Positions 45,501-56,286 of a DNA stretch of 64,000 nt are shown here, in pieces. The position numbers were made by a program, and so were the translations under genes. A model generated the notes under the pieces. The model was not told the DNA's origin, did no database searches, and worked only from the letters and a program-made list of their open reading frames with translations. Location: positions 2,790,001-2,854,000 of the forward strand of contig CAJFCV020000003.1 in assembly GCA_904066235.2 (NCBI GenBank), read 5' to 3'. This DNA is from Bursaphelenchus xylophilus. Taxonomy: Eukaryota; Nematoda; Chromadorea; Rhabditida; Aphelenchoididae. Every line of letters starts with the position of its first letter. The stretch's first letter is position 1.

Positions 45501-46779
45501 TAGAAGAAAAATTCAGCCTTTTTCAAATAAAATCGCTGCCAAACTTCAAAAAATCCTTATAAATCTTCTCAATCAACCAAAATACAACTTACGTTCGATC
45601 GACATCCTTTCGAATCGAATCCCTGAGGCCTTCATCGATGAAAAATTGGTTCCACGGGTTCTACAATCATATTTTATAATTTTTTTAGTCAAAAAAAAAA
45701 TCATTGTAAAATACAAACTTATACATGCTGTCAATATTTCATTTTCTATGCAAATATACGAACAAAAAATTTAAAAAAATCAGCATACCTCATCTTTTTG
45801 GGAGAGCGGGTTGTTCAAATTCGGGTCGTCTCCGAACTTTTCGGCACGGGGATTTGTATTCAATCTGCGTTTCAGTTCGCTGTAATCACGGCGGCGATCA
45901 GCCAGGATCCTCCGCCATTCTAGACGTTCGTAGGGAAGCACTTTTAGTAATACCTGAAAAAAAATTTTTTTTGAAAAATAAGAAAATTTATTTTTAAAAA
46001 TAAAAAAAAAAACGAATTTTAAAAAATAAAAAAAAACAATTTTTAAAACAGTAGCAAAAAAAAGGGCGAAAAAATCTCAAAAAAAAAAAAAAAAAAAAAA
46101 AAAAAATTCAAAAATTCATTTTTACATTGTAAAATACGCAAAGGTTCGTGCCATCTTCTATCAGTTAAAAAAAAAACCTCGTTCAGTTTATATTCCCCAT
46201 AAAAACTCAAAATATCCATACCCGCCAAACCACGGAACGAAGATTGGAATCCCTGAGATGGCCGGCAAAACAATGATTCCTGAGCGTGTCTGCATCTAAT
46301 TCTGCGTTCCTGAACAAGTACTTCCATTCTTCACTGAAACAAAACTGATTTTAGATATTGAAACCAAAAAAGTGTAAAATTTAAATTTTAGGTAACAGTT
46401 TAGATAAACACGGTAAAATCTAAAATTTTTGATGAGCTAAATAAATTTTATTGACCATAACAGCAAATGTACGCCCACCTGACGTATTTTACAAAAAAAA
46501 GAATTGATAAAACCTACAATTTTCGGAATTTCTAGACCAATTTTTATCGGATGTCTAGTACAATATAAAAATTCTATCAAACGTCAGTTAAAACTTCAAG
46601 TTAAGGTCTAAGACAGTTGTAGAATACGTTTTAAAAAAATAAACTGCTATTTTGGCCAAAGAATCTCTCAAAAATTGCATATTTTCTCAGCGATTTACTC
46701 ACAAAAATGATATCCTTGCTGACTGCGCATTGACCCGATTTGAATGGCAATCCTGCTCGGCTTCCTGTTGATAGCCCAT
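33573..46779 (-). CDS. TBC1D5-like Rab GTPase-activating protein
   Basis: Exons in coding order: 46779-46703, 46333-46222, 45953-45789, 45660-45593, 45206-45104, 44997-44909, 44823-44638, 44218-44084, 43914-43772, 43541-43435, 42954-42798, 42380-42277, 35357-35109, 33707-33573; every phase agrees, 609 aa. Recognised by EEWKYLFRN and LRSVVWR near the start and LRLLFGREFPLHDLLYLWD at about 315. Arg finger IRKDVDR (R140) and Gln finger YRQ (Q175) are present, so GAP activity is likely. The loop NNPLSQ (110-115) matches the TBC1D5 segment that binds VPS29, pointing to retromer and Rab7 control on late endosomes. The last two exons (coiled coil, then a 44-codon tail) lie beyond a 6.9-kb intron and are joined by phase only. 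An upstream exon may exist near 47530. Human TBC1D5 is about 795 aa, with a longer tail. Confidence 0.9.
33920..34826. mobile_element. PIF/Harbinger-like MITE, copy 3, interrupted
   Basis: Ends CAGAGGAAGTACCCCAAGTG and CACTTGGGGTACTTCCCTTG; flanks TGA and TAA suggest a TWA duplication with one change. Apart from the 450-bp insertion at 34259-34708 and its duplicated 8 bases, the element aligns along its length with 5583-6030 (in inverse orientation), including GCAAAGCGCGAGCTAAAACT. Confidence 0.85.
34259..34708. mobile_element. hAT-like element inserted in the MITE
   Basis: Ends CAGGGGTGGTC and GACCACCCCTG are inverted; the identical 8-mer CTCGGCGG flanks it at 34251-34258 and 34709-34716. 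This is a textbook hAT signature. Near both ends it has long GGCCCGGCCC arrays (CGGCCCGTGACGGGC). The interior is non-coding. Because the host MITE is recognisable on both sides, the order of insertion is certain: the PIF-type element came first. Confidence 0.9.
35598..35857. mobile_element. Tc1/mariner-like MITE, CAGTGAGG family, copy 2
   Basis: Ends CAGTGGGAGACCTGATCCAG and CTGGATCAGGCCTCCCACTG, flanked by TA on both sides (35596-35597, 35858-35859); arms about 115 bp. Same family as 24253-24497. Confidence 0.85.
36016..37180. repeat. Two eroded PIF/Harbinger-like MITE copies
   Basis: 36016-36352 keeps GAGAGCGGTAGGAGAGAG, CTGCAAAGCGCGAGCTGGGA and a right end GTAAGCGTCGAAATCGGCGT, with the left end missing. 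About 36760-37180 is an inverted copy keeping AACCACCGAGATTTTTAGGT, CTCTCCGCGTTTAGCG and a right end CGCACTTGGGGGTACTTCCC. Neither has intact ends. Confidence 0.6.
37970..38410 (+). repeat. Dispersed repeat with CTCGGCGGAGAC units
   Basis: Two side-by-side versions of GGTTGTAGGAGRTGNNTANGAGGCCTGGNAAAGCC (37978 and 38157), each followed by GATGCTCGGCG units, then a block shared with 7300-7440 (CAAAACTTGCTCCAAGATAC, CTATCCTAGGACCTGA). Another copy lies inverted at 57440-57640 and 58780-58880. No ends or coding capacity could be defined. Confidence 0.55.
39250..39404. mobile_element. Palindromic MITE (GTCGGGAAAATAATGAGC family), copy 3
   Basis: Ends AGTCTGTCGGGAAAATAATG and CATTATTTTCCCGACAGGCT, with the internal GCTGAAGTGAAAAGCAATTT / AATTCATTTTCTCGGCG pair; 155 bp, non-coding. 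Confidence 0.85.
39511..39646. mobile_element. Palindromic MITE (GTCGGGAAAATAATGAGC family), copy 4
   Basis: Inverse orientation relative to copy 3: starts GGATCGGGAAAATAATGAGC and ends CAATATTTTCAGGGCAGACT. The internal blocks are shortened; 136 bp. Confidence 0.75.
40078..40263 (+). CDS. Candidate small basic ORF, unidentified
   Basis: ATG at 40078, 61 codons, very rich in Lys/Arg (DPEKERTKKKRIMDLFLRGK). It lies antisense inside the large TBC1D5-like intron and its stop codon TAA (40261-40263) falls within the first bases of the palindrome at 40256. No family resemblance, no signal peptide, no splice support. Most likely chance, though the composition is more protein-like than other frames nearby. 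Confidence 0.15.
   Translation: MITCQGSLHKIRIKKRVLIPLQDPEKERTKKKRIMDLFLRGKSTSSRTSTDMKNGAEKKRN
40256..40957. repeat. Long palindrome, arms about 345 bp
   Basis: The left arm starts GGAATTAATAAGCTTTTTGT and continues GCGGTTATTATATTAGAATA and CATGATGGCAACCCAAAATT. The right arm is its inverse, ending ACAAAAAGCTTATTAATTCC, at roughly 85-90% identity by eye, centred near 40606 with almost no spacer. Non-coding. Each arm carries one CGTATTTTAC word (40419, 40788) and one CCTAGTACAATATAA-type word (about 40530, 40670). No target duplication is evident. Confidence 0.85.
40964..41130 (+). repeat. PIF/Harbinger-like MITE fragment
   Basis: Internal part only: AATGCCCGAAACTTTTAGTT, GTCGAGATATTGCCATTTTT, CGAGAGAGCACGCAAAACGA and GAGTCGGTCAGAGAAAAATT correspond to the middle of the 5583-6030 copy. 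Both ends are missing. Confidence 0.6.
46076..46106. repeat. Homopolymer A tract, about 30 bp
   Basis: An almost uninterrupted A run (T on the minus strand) within intron 2 of the TBC1D5-like gene, in a wider A-rich stretch from 45955. Length may be unreliable in the assembly. Confidence 0.8.
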
Positions 46780-47488
46780 TGAGTGTGATCTGCAACGGAA
46801 ATCAGGAGAATAAACCACGAATTTTACGGGGAAACAATAAAAACTCGATTTTTAGGCATGGATAACATGAAAATTGCGTGAAATTTATCGAAAATACGCG
46901 GAAAAACATTTTCAAGTGTAAATTAAGATAAATTCGACCATTTTACCGTACATTGAACACAACTCATCAAGAAAATCCATCAAGTAACAACAATTTTACA
47001 ATTCTTTGGACAAAGAGAAACAGTTGACGCAAAGAGAGAATGTTGACACATTTAGGGAAACTGTCGAATTTTGACAAGATTTTGTAAAATTTCGCGAGAT
47101 CTCAGGGATTTAGAGTTATTACGAGTATTTTGAAGTGTTTTCAGAGGGAGAATTTAGCTTTTTTACAACGTTTGCCTGGTACAATATAACGGGTCGTTTA
47201 CAACCCGGGAAAATTGTTCGAACTGACCGCAAAAACATCTAGTATTACTCAGAAATTGATAAGAACTAAGTGTCCGTTATTTTTAGGCTGATTTATCAAT
47301 CTTTGCAAAGAAAAAATATGATTTGCCCAGTGCACAGTGTAATAGGCCTAGTATAATATAATTTTCTCCGAGTTTGTCCCTTTTTCTGCGTGTGAAAGGT
47401 AAAACGAGTAAGAATATTGGTTTTGGAGGCAGAAACTGCCGTATCAAACGAGAAAAACCGAACGCATTTCAAAGAAAGACGGCAAAAA

Positions 47489-47608
47489 TGTTCACCTTTT
47501 CTTCTCTTCGAAAATTCTTTTTTATATACCTGATGTTGTGTTGGTTTCTTTCTCGGTGTTCCTCCCATTCATCCAAAGGTGCTTGCAAGTCAAAAAGAAA
47601 ACGATAGT
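47489..47608 (+). CDS. Candidate small secreted peptide, weak
   Basis: ATG in AAAA context opens a 39-codon frame: hydrophobic stretch FFFIYLMLCWFLS preceded by RK, then SSHSSKGACKSKRKR and TAG. This would fit a signal peptide plus short basic peptide. The same bases on the other strand form the exon-like segment mentioned for the TBC1D5-like gene, so at most one reading is right. No family resemblance. Confidence 0.2.
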
Positions 47609-50600
47609 CAAGGTCGAAGTAAGTATTGTTTTCTTTTGTAATTTTAGGTATCAAAAATGATAAAGATGCTTTACACAGAGAAAAAAGGAGCTCAGAATCA
47701 TATGGAAGTTGAAGAAAATACGAGAAGAAATTGCAAGAAGCTTCATCATTGATTTTAGTTACTTTTCAGGCAAAGGTAAACGCGTTTTGCGAGATTTTAG
47801 GGCAATGGCATGTACAACATATGCCAAAATCAACGAAAACCAAAGCGAAGTGAATTGAAATACATTGAATTGCCATCACCATCTTTTTAAATTCGAAAAA
47901 ATCACGAAGATTTACTGAAAATCCATTATCTATTATTCTTTGGGGGTTTTCAGACCAGCCGGCAAGTTTTTTTACCCGTAAAAGCTCAGAGAACGTTAAA
48001 AATGAGACTGTTTAGGCAAGGTCAAGGTTATTGTTTTTTTAAAGTTCACGAAGTTTAAAAATTTTACTCTGACTAGTAAGATAACGGCAGTCGTGGTATA
48101 ATAGAGAGATGACAAGCTATTTTATCCGTTAGCGACCTCTGACCAGAGTTTTATTAGTGAAGTAGGTTTATGAAAATTGCGAAGATAGAGTCTATTTTGT
48201 GTCTAGGGTAAAGAATAGGTAGCAATGATGTCTAAGGGCATGAAATATCTCATAAAATAGTGGAAAATACGCTTGCACTACGTGTTACATTTTTTGATCG
48301 CGATTCTTGTCAGAACTCACAGATTTTTTGGTTCCGATTTCAACGCTATGGCTTTTGCGCCCCAATATTATAAACCACAACCCATTGCTGCATAGAAAAC
48401 AACTTAAGCACCATCTCCAACGTCTCGTCGACCATAGACTTCATTAATATTCATTCCTTATTCGTGAAAAAAGTGCGCGTGTTCAGTGATGCCCCTATTC
48501 TTTCACCCGAATCCCATTCATTTATCAAAGTCAAAAACCGATTCCCAAGCACGCAAAGGAATCCCCCAGAAGAAACAGGTTGATATCAATCAGCAAAAGC
48601 GCCGAAAACATTGTAAACTTTACAGCGTTTTTGAGATTAGAACCAGCAAAAAAAGTCAAATTTCGCTGCCAGGCCACGTCCACTCCCCAAAAACGTGTAT
48701 AAATTCTCTTTTTTTGGGTCACGAAGAGCGAAAAACTAATTTTCCGCAAGTCTCGAAACCGTCAAAGTTATTGTTTACGTGAGAGTTGCACTCGGCCGCG
48801 GTGTAATGACATTCGGGGCCATTTCTTTCGGGCTATCATTTAGATTTGCGAGGAAGTTTAGTTGAAAAACCGGCATTTATGACATTTTTGAGATCAAAAT
48901 TGCGATTTATGGCAGTTGAGTGGAAATGTTTACCAAAATTGTTTTTGTTTTCTGTTTTTTACACAAAAAAGCACGTTGTCAAGGTCGGAGTGATGTGTAA
49001 AGTAAAAAATACGATGTACTATCATTGATAATAAGTAAATAGGTTGTATAGAAGGCTAAAGCTTCAGGTTTACGACCAAATTTTGTGCATAATGGGACAT
49101 AAAAGGCGAATTAACCAATTCCTTACACAAAAAATAGGAGGGTTCAGAAGGGTCGACTTTTTTCTGTCTCTTGTCAGAATTAGCCAGTATTCCCCAGCTG
49201 TAACGCATACTCTTGGACGCCAGAGATCCGTAAACTGCACTTGCCCGCTTCCCAAACCTAGGAAAACATTAATTTTCCAAGTGGCCCAAGAAATGCAAAC
49301 CAGATACACTGCATGCATAAATAATGGATGATTTTGTTTTCCCCAAAAACATAAAAAAAGTAGACGCGAACAAAACAAGGGTAATCCCTCGAATTTTTGT
49401 CAGTAAGGATCCCGAGTATCGGGCTTTGCACAATTTGAGGTAATTTTCTAGAAAATAGCAGATGTTCCGGGGCAATGCTTTAGAGAGCGTGCCGATTTTC
49501 AAGCTAAAATTGGCAAAAATTACATTCTTTTCCAATTTTGGGATTGAAAGAGCTTTGTATTTTGATCTAGAAGGGGGTTTCCGTATTACTGTCCACTGTC
49601 TGGCAGCGAATAACCCTCCCTAACCCTTGAAAGTACCCCCTCTTAATATAAAAACAACCCTTTTGGAACATCTGGAAAATACGTCGAGAAGAAGATAATT
49701 ATCTTCAATTTCAACGAAATGCAATGATAAACGCATCAATCTTTACTCAGCGATGAGGCGAAAACAATCGCTCATGGCAAAATAATGTAAACGAAACACG
49801 TGCGGGGAATAAAGAGTGAATTCGAAGGGCCTCTGACCCCCAAAACGAGGAGTGGGGACTGATAAGGCCCGGAAAACAAGGAGAATAAAGGAATAGTGGG
49901 GAGTTGCCCTATTTTGGGTGATAATCCCGAAAGTGAAGGAGATGACGGTGTTATGAGCTAATTTGTTGGTAAATATTCTAGTAAAACGTAGGTGAAGATG
50001 CTGTAATAATTAATTCCACACTAATTTCGGATTTTCCGAGAGGAAAAGGTCGAAAAAGTTATCAAGAAGGTATTTTTTTGATGACAAAAGGTATCCCAGA
50101 GGCATGAAAAGATCGGAGAGAAAAAAAAAACAAAAAATTATATTTTCTCGAAAGGTTTTCGCATCAGAAACCATCTCTCTTCAAGCCGCAAAATATTTGT
50201 GAACCCTACGATTTCTTTTGACGCCAATTTGGTGCCTCCTTTGTCTCGCTTTCGGCCTTTTGGTCGACCGAAACAGATTAAACAAAAAATCTCCAAGGTA
50301 TTGGAGTAATTTTTACTTAGCTGGACCCTACTTTTTATTATGATATTTACCAACAAAACAGTTCATACTAATCCGTTCGCAAAGTCGCTGGAGTGATTCC
50401 GGCGACATGCACTGTGAGAAAACAAAAGTTCATTTTTACAGTGCAAATTTTTGCACCATGCAAATGGCTTTACGAACGGATTTATATCACCATAATTCTC
50501 CTTGTTTTCTCTTCATGAATGTCATTCATAAACGAGAAAGTTTTACCATTTTTGGCACACTTGACTTTCAAAAAATTTCCCTCCAAATTTCAGTTCACGT

Positions 50601-51734
50601 CACATGTTAGCTCATCAGCCCTCTCAATTCAGCCCTTCCCCAAAAGTTTTATCTAATCTTACAAAACATTTTTTTGTGGGCTCCAATTTCCGGGACGGAC
50701 CCAAATTTGGACGAGTCCAAGTTTTATGGGATGCGTTCGTAAGGAAAGAAAAAAGGAACATTCGACAAATTGGCCAGAAGTTTTTTCCTCGTCCTTTCTG
50801 TCTTCTCATCCTTTCTCTCTTCTCATCCACAAAATAATTACTGCTGGATGAATGGACCCATTTTGACTTTATGCGCACCAAAGTAGAAACAGAAAGAAGA
50901 ATTTGGATAGACAGGGCAGAAGCATGAGAGATAAGGAAATGTCAAATGGGATGGGGATGTGCAAATTGCAAAAAAATGGGAAACTTTTTTTAACAAGCCA
51001 GTATACGTGCACAACTGTGTAAATAAAGATTTTCAAAGGTTCGAACGACGTTTATGGGTCAATATGATGCGATTTGGCGATTTTGCGTGAGTTATCGAAT
51101 AATGAGATTTTTGGATTGAATTAATTTTCTATGAATTCTGTAAAGTGCGATCTACAAGTTTGCTTGATGGCATAGAAAATAGTGTTCTACAGTTTAGCCA
51201 TGTTCGGCCTTGCGACAAACCTTAATTTTTGATTAATATCCAAATTTCTTTCCTGGACTATTCCCCCAAACGAAACCCCAAAAACCCATTTTAATAATCC
51301 AAACAAAGCCTTCACCAAATCCCTTCCAAAATACAAAGGTCGCCATTGATGACACACGCAGAGTCTAATCCACGCATGCACGCAACAATCCAGACAACTC
51401 TCAAATTATTTCCAAAAAAGCGCCCCAAAAGATATGTGGAAAAAAGATATGGAGCCCCCAAATGTCTCTACCCACATTGAGGAAGCCATTGCCGGCCCCG
51501 GAAATGTGTCAAAAGCCTTGGCTTAAAGGCGAAAGCGGATAAAAAAACACAGTCTCTAAACAAACATGCATAATATAATAAATCGACTCGCTCACACGTA
51601 CACTGAAACGTCTGGCCGGTTGGATTGATGGGAATGTGTGTGTTTGTGGTATGAGAACGTTCTGGAGGAAAATTAAGAGATGCGAAGAATTGTTGTAGTT
51701 GGAATTGAAAGAAATTGTCGGATTTTACAACATT

Positions 51735-51752
51735 TTTATTTACTTTTTTATT
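51735..51752 (-). terminator. pfas-1 poly(A) signals
   Basis: Two AATAAA hexamers on the minus strand (51747-51752 and 51735-51740), 30 and 42 bases after the pfas-1 stop codon; the spacing fits a very short 3' UTR. Confidence 0.6.
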
Positions 51753-51781
51753 TTATACCGCGAAATCAGACGTTTATCGTA

Positions 51782-54700
51782 TTACTGTTGACTTTGAACC
51801 CATTCATACGCGTTTTCGAAGATCCGAATCCACGGCGACACATTTCCCGCCTTCCTTGCCCATCCATCCGGATAATTTGGCCATTGCCAGCTGAGGAAAG
51901 CGCGATCTGGATGTGGCATTAGAGAAAAGTGTCGTCCATCGGCAGAACACACACCCGCTACACCGGCTTCGGATCCATTGGGATTAGCCGGGTATATCGT
52001 GGTCGTATTGTTGGCTTCATCCACGTAACGAAGCCCGATTAAGCCTTGTGATTCCAGTTTTTTTAGGGTTTCTGCGGTACGGTAGGTGAACTTCCCTTCG
52101 CCGTGCGAGCTCCAGACACCAAGGACTGAACCCTCCATCCCTTTGAGCATTATCGCTTTGGATTTTTCGATTCGAACTCGAGAAAATGATGATTGGAAAC
52201 GGCCGCAGTCGTTGCGATCGAGGAAGACTTGAGTTTCCGCTAAAAAAATTGTTTTTGTTTGAATTGCCATATTTTACAATTACCGTTATTCTCCTCCACA
52301 TCTCCAATCCATCCCAGCAATGCCATTAGTTGACATCCGTTGCAAACTCCAAACGAAAACGTGTCTTTTCGTCTCCTGAACTCCTCGAATTCGATGGCCA
52401 AGTCCTTGTGCATTTGAATAGATGCAGCCCATCCTTTAGCCGAGCCGAGGACATCAGCGTAAGAGAATCCTCCGACAAAGGCGATTCCTTTGAATTGTGC
52501 CAATGAGACTGTGTGCTGAAGAAGGTCCGTCATTGTTACATCGACGGCTTCGAAACCAGCCATAATGAAAGCCGCGGCCATTTCACGGTCGCCGTTACTG
52601 CCTTCTTCTCGGATTATTGCGACTTTAGGCTTGTCTGAAAGAGGTTGAAGGGTAAAGATTAGCTTAGAACCGTTTGCTTTGTCGTAGGTGGTCTTACTTT
52701 TTGCGGTCTCCCTCAAATTTTGTCCATATCCAAAAGTCAGTTTGTATTCCGGATTCTTGATCTGTTTTCTCCATTCTTTTTGTTGTTCAACGCACTTAGG
52801 ATTCGTCTGTAGTAACTCCATCTTGTCGCTGACTTCCTCGAAGATCTCATATAACGTTTGGAGCTTCTCTTTCAAAATTTTCTCGCCTTTTACAGCGATC
52901 GTAACATGAGCATCTGATCCATACACCGGTAAAGCTTTTCCGATGTTGTCAAATGAAATTTCAGACTTCTTTAGCTGCTCCGAAACCGCAGCCAGATTCT
53001 GTTCGTCGACTTCGAAAACAACGCCAACTTCTTCGTTGAACAATTCTTCGATAAAATTCTTTGAAGTAAAATTGAAATCCAACTCAAGCCCGCAGTTTCC
53101 AGCAAATGCCATCTCCAAGACTGTGGTCAATAGTCCTCCATCGCTGATGTCATGACCAGCCAAGATCAGCTTCTCGTTAACAAGGTTCTGAATGGCGTTG
53201 AAACACTTTTTGAAATATTTTGGATCGCCAATGTCTGGGGATTCCGTTCCGATTTGCTTCAGCGTCTGCGCCAACGCACTTCCACCCATTCGATGATTAT
53301 GTTGTTTAGAGTTCATATGAACCAAAATTAAGTGAGTTCCTTCACCAGCCACTTTTAGGTCAGGCCCGACAACTTTTGTGATGTCCGTGCAAGGCGCGTA
53401 TGAGCTGATGACCAAGGTGCCCGGAGATTTAACGACGTCATGTCCAACCTTCGCCGCCATACTCAGCGAATCCTTTCCTCCATCAATTGCGACGCCAATT
53501 GCTTTCATAAAACCGCACATTCCGTCACAAGCGGCGACCAGACGTTGCCCTTCTCCTTCTAATCGAGCGGGCCACATCCAATTTCCAGAGCATTTGACGT
53601 CCTCCAAGCAAGTGATGGGTGTGAAGACAAGGTTGGTTAAAGATTCAGCGACAGAACAACGGGCTCCAGCGCCGGGGTCAACAAGACCTAAAAGGAGAGA
53701 TGTTGGAGAGGCGTTTTTTTACAATGTTCTATGCAAAGCCGAGTCTTGATTACCTCGAATTGGCTGCTCTCCCAGTCCAACGACACTTCCAACGGTATCG
53801 AAATAACTTGCTGCAGTGACTCCACAATCAGCCAGTGGCAATTGAAGAGGGCCAACGCATTGTTGCTGTGCTATGAGACCGGTTACCGAGCGGTCGACTT
53901 TGTTGGTCAAGAATCTCTTGGAGCTCACTGATGGAAGCCGAAGAACAAGCCCTAAGGCTTTGGAAACCGATAAGTCTTCCGGAATTTCCAGAGGCTTATG
54001 GACGAATTCCTTGGAATCAAGATGGAAGGTCTGAAAAATCAAATACAGCAATTTTGAATCATCATTTTTATTCTGTTATCAGGTCCATCTTTACTTACCT
54101 TGGGATCTCTCTCTGCCAATTCGTGCAAGTTTATGTCCACTGGATGTTGATCGTTATTTTCAAAATCCTTCAACACCACTTGGTTGTCTCCAGTGACCTC
54201 TCCGACAATTTGAATCGGGCATCGCTCTCTCTTTCCAATCCTCTGTAATTCCTCTTGCCGGTCTTTGTTCAGTAGAATAGCATCGTTCTCTTGGTATTCG
54301 GCTCCCCAAAGTTCACGAATGCTGATCGTCGGATCGCCAAGGAGGAATTTGTCGGAGTAAATAATCGCTCCGCCTTGTTTGCCTTCGACAATTTCTTTGA
54401 GGACATTTCCTGAAAAAAGTATGGTAAAAATACCTTTTTTCTATATTTATTGGTGTAGTTATCAGACGGTAACTTTAACTCACCATTTCCTCCAGCGCCT
54501 TGATCATGAATACTCAGGATTGGATTGTTTTGGTTCATTTCCACACATGCTCTAATAACTCTGTGCACTTTCTGTTCCATCTCCGGATCACCCCTTTGAA
54601 CTGCTCCATAGTCTAGTTCAGCTGTTCGATCGCCTTGAACCATCACTGAACTTGCAGCCCCTCCACCAAGACCAATTCTGTACACTGGTCCACCGATTTT

Positions 54701-56277
54701 AGCGATCAATTGGCCTTTCTCGCATTCGGCTTTCTTCGAATGCGCCGAATCCATTAATCCAATGCCTCCGGAAAACAGTATCGGTTTTATGTATTCGATC
54801 CTCTCCTTTTCTCCATTCGCCAATTCCACGAGTTGGCCGAACGATCGAGAGAATCCGGCTATAACGGGCTCGCCAAACTTGTTACCGTAATCAGAAGCGC
54901 CATTCGAAGCATCCAACAAAACTTTTTGAGGATGTGCAAGGTTGATAGGGTATGAGTGGTAGTCCTCCTCCCATGGCTGCTCAAAGTCTTCGAGATGGAG
55001 ATTGCCAAAGGAGTAGCCAACTACTCCAGCGACCTCGTGAGCTCCTTGTCCGGTCGCTTGAACATCTCGAAGACGACCGCCGGTTCCGGTCGCGGCTCCG
55101 GGGAATGGACAGACCCCTGGAAATAGAATATACATAGTTAGTACACAAATTGCCACATTTCAGCCAGACCGTATTTACAAACTAGTTGTTATATGCGTAT
55201 AATATCTTACCGGTTGGAAAGTTGTGCGTTTCAGCGGTGTAAATTATATGCTTTGTTCTGTTTTCGACTTTCAACGCGCTAGATTCTGTTGTGTTGGAGG
55301 GCAAGATTGAGGGACTTTCAAATCCTTTGATTGCGCTGAAATTTACACTTTGTTACTGCAAGAAAGAGATCGAGAACCTTCTGAAATCTCAAGTTTACCT
55401 GCTGTTATCACAAAAAGCGATGACATTGTTGGGATTGCTGTGATCTTGGGTGGATTGAATCGTCTTGAACAGATGATTTTCTCTTTGAACTCCGTCGACA
55501 ACCAGGTTGCCTTTGAAGAACCAATGTCGGCTGTGTTCGCTGTTACTTTGGGCCAGATCGAACAACTCTACGTCAGTGGGATTTCGACCCAACTTTCGAT
55601 ACATATTCAAGTAATATTCCTTGTCCGAGTCATCCAATGACAATCCCAACTCTTGATTTACTTTCTCTAAATTTTCGGCGCCATCTTTCCCCAAAACGTC
55701 GACGAAGAAATAGTCTTCACGTTGTGGAGACTCGTTGACGAAAGATGGAGTGGTGTAGTACAACTGTTCCGTCATTTTGTCGCCAAATTCTTGCAGAAAA
55801 TCGACATGTTCGAGGGCTTCGGATGAAGCTCCAATTAGCTGGTATCGTCGGGATTTCTCAAGGCGTATGATGCCTTTGAATCCAGCGGCTTGAAGGGCTG
55901 AGACCGCATTTGTTGAGAATGGAGTTGTGAAGGTGAGCCTGGAAAAAGATAATGGTATCTTCGACAAAACCGAAAATTTCCGCGCACTAAAAAGCTGCCC
56001 ACCTCGGTCCAACCTCAACCACTTCTCCCTCTCCCTCTTTGAAGGAGCTCTCCGGTTTTACATCTTGATGGAAGACATTGTGTGACAACAGCTTCTTCAG
56101 GTCATCTGAGCGTTCAATCAACGCGTCCAGATGAACGTTTTCCACGACAACATAAAAACAAGACTCTTCTTTGATCTGAATGTCGGGTGAATGGGCTTGG
56201 AGTCGTCTCTGAATGGCGTCCAAATGGAAATCGCCTTCCGAGTCGCTTTTGGAGTAGAGGCGGATACAAGTTGTCAT
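51782..56277 (-). CDS. pfas-1: Phosphoribosylformylglycinamidine synthase, complete
   Basis: Exons: 56277-56003, 55938-55399, 55335-55211, 55116-54484, 54409-54099, 54030-53754, 53687-52284, 52239-51782; phases agree, 1340 aa (human PFAS 1338). Makes FGAM from FGAR, ATP and glutamine in cytosolic de novo purine synthesis. Seen: N-terminal PurS-like part; QSNSEHSRHWFF (about 240); TAETHNFPTG (about 305-314); PFPGAATGTGGRLRD; the synthase-domain repeats with DLKVAG and GGKDSLSM; C-terminal glutaminase with GVCNGCQLMALLGW (catalytic Cys about 1169) and MPHPDRAF (His 1298). The third triad position is Asp 1300 where human has Glu. The start is preceded by TTTCCAG, a probable trans-splice site. 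No frameshift or premature stop. Confidence 0.97.
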
Positions 56278-56278
56278 G

Positions 56279-56286
56279 CTGGAAAT
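56279..56286 (-). promoter_or_regulatory. Probable spliced-leader acceptor of pfas-1
   Basis: On the minus strand TAATTTCCAG ends one base before the ATG at 56277, with no upstream coding exon visible. Expected arrangement for trans-splicing. Confidence 0.55.

Larger units (their letters stand above)
46780..51781. other. Intergenic between the TBC1D5-like gene and pfas-1
   Basis: No known protein family found. Exon-like pieces: minus-strand frame ending at a CAG|GTATAT donor at about 47531, in phase with the TBC1D5-like exon at 46779; plus-strand 39-codon frame 47489-47608 with a hydrophobic start and basic tail; a GC-richer block at 48486-48782. A fragment of the AGTCGCTGGACTGA family sits at 50369-50480. 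The area just upstream of 46800 should hold the TBC1D5-like promoter or trans-splice site. Confidence 0.45.
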
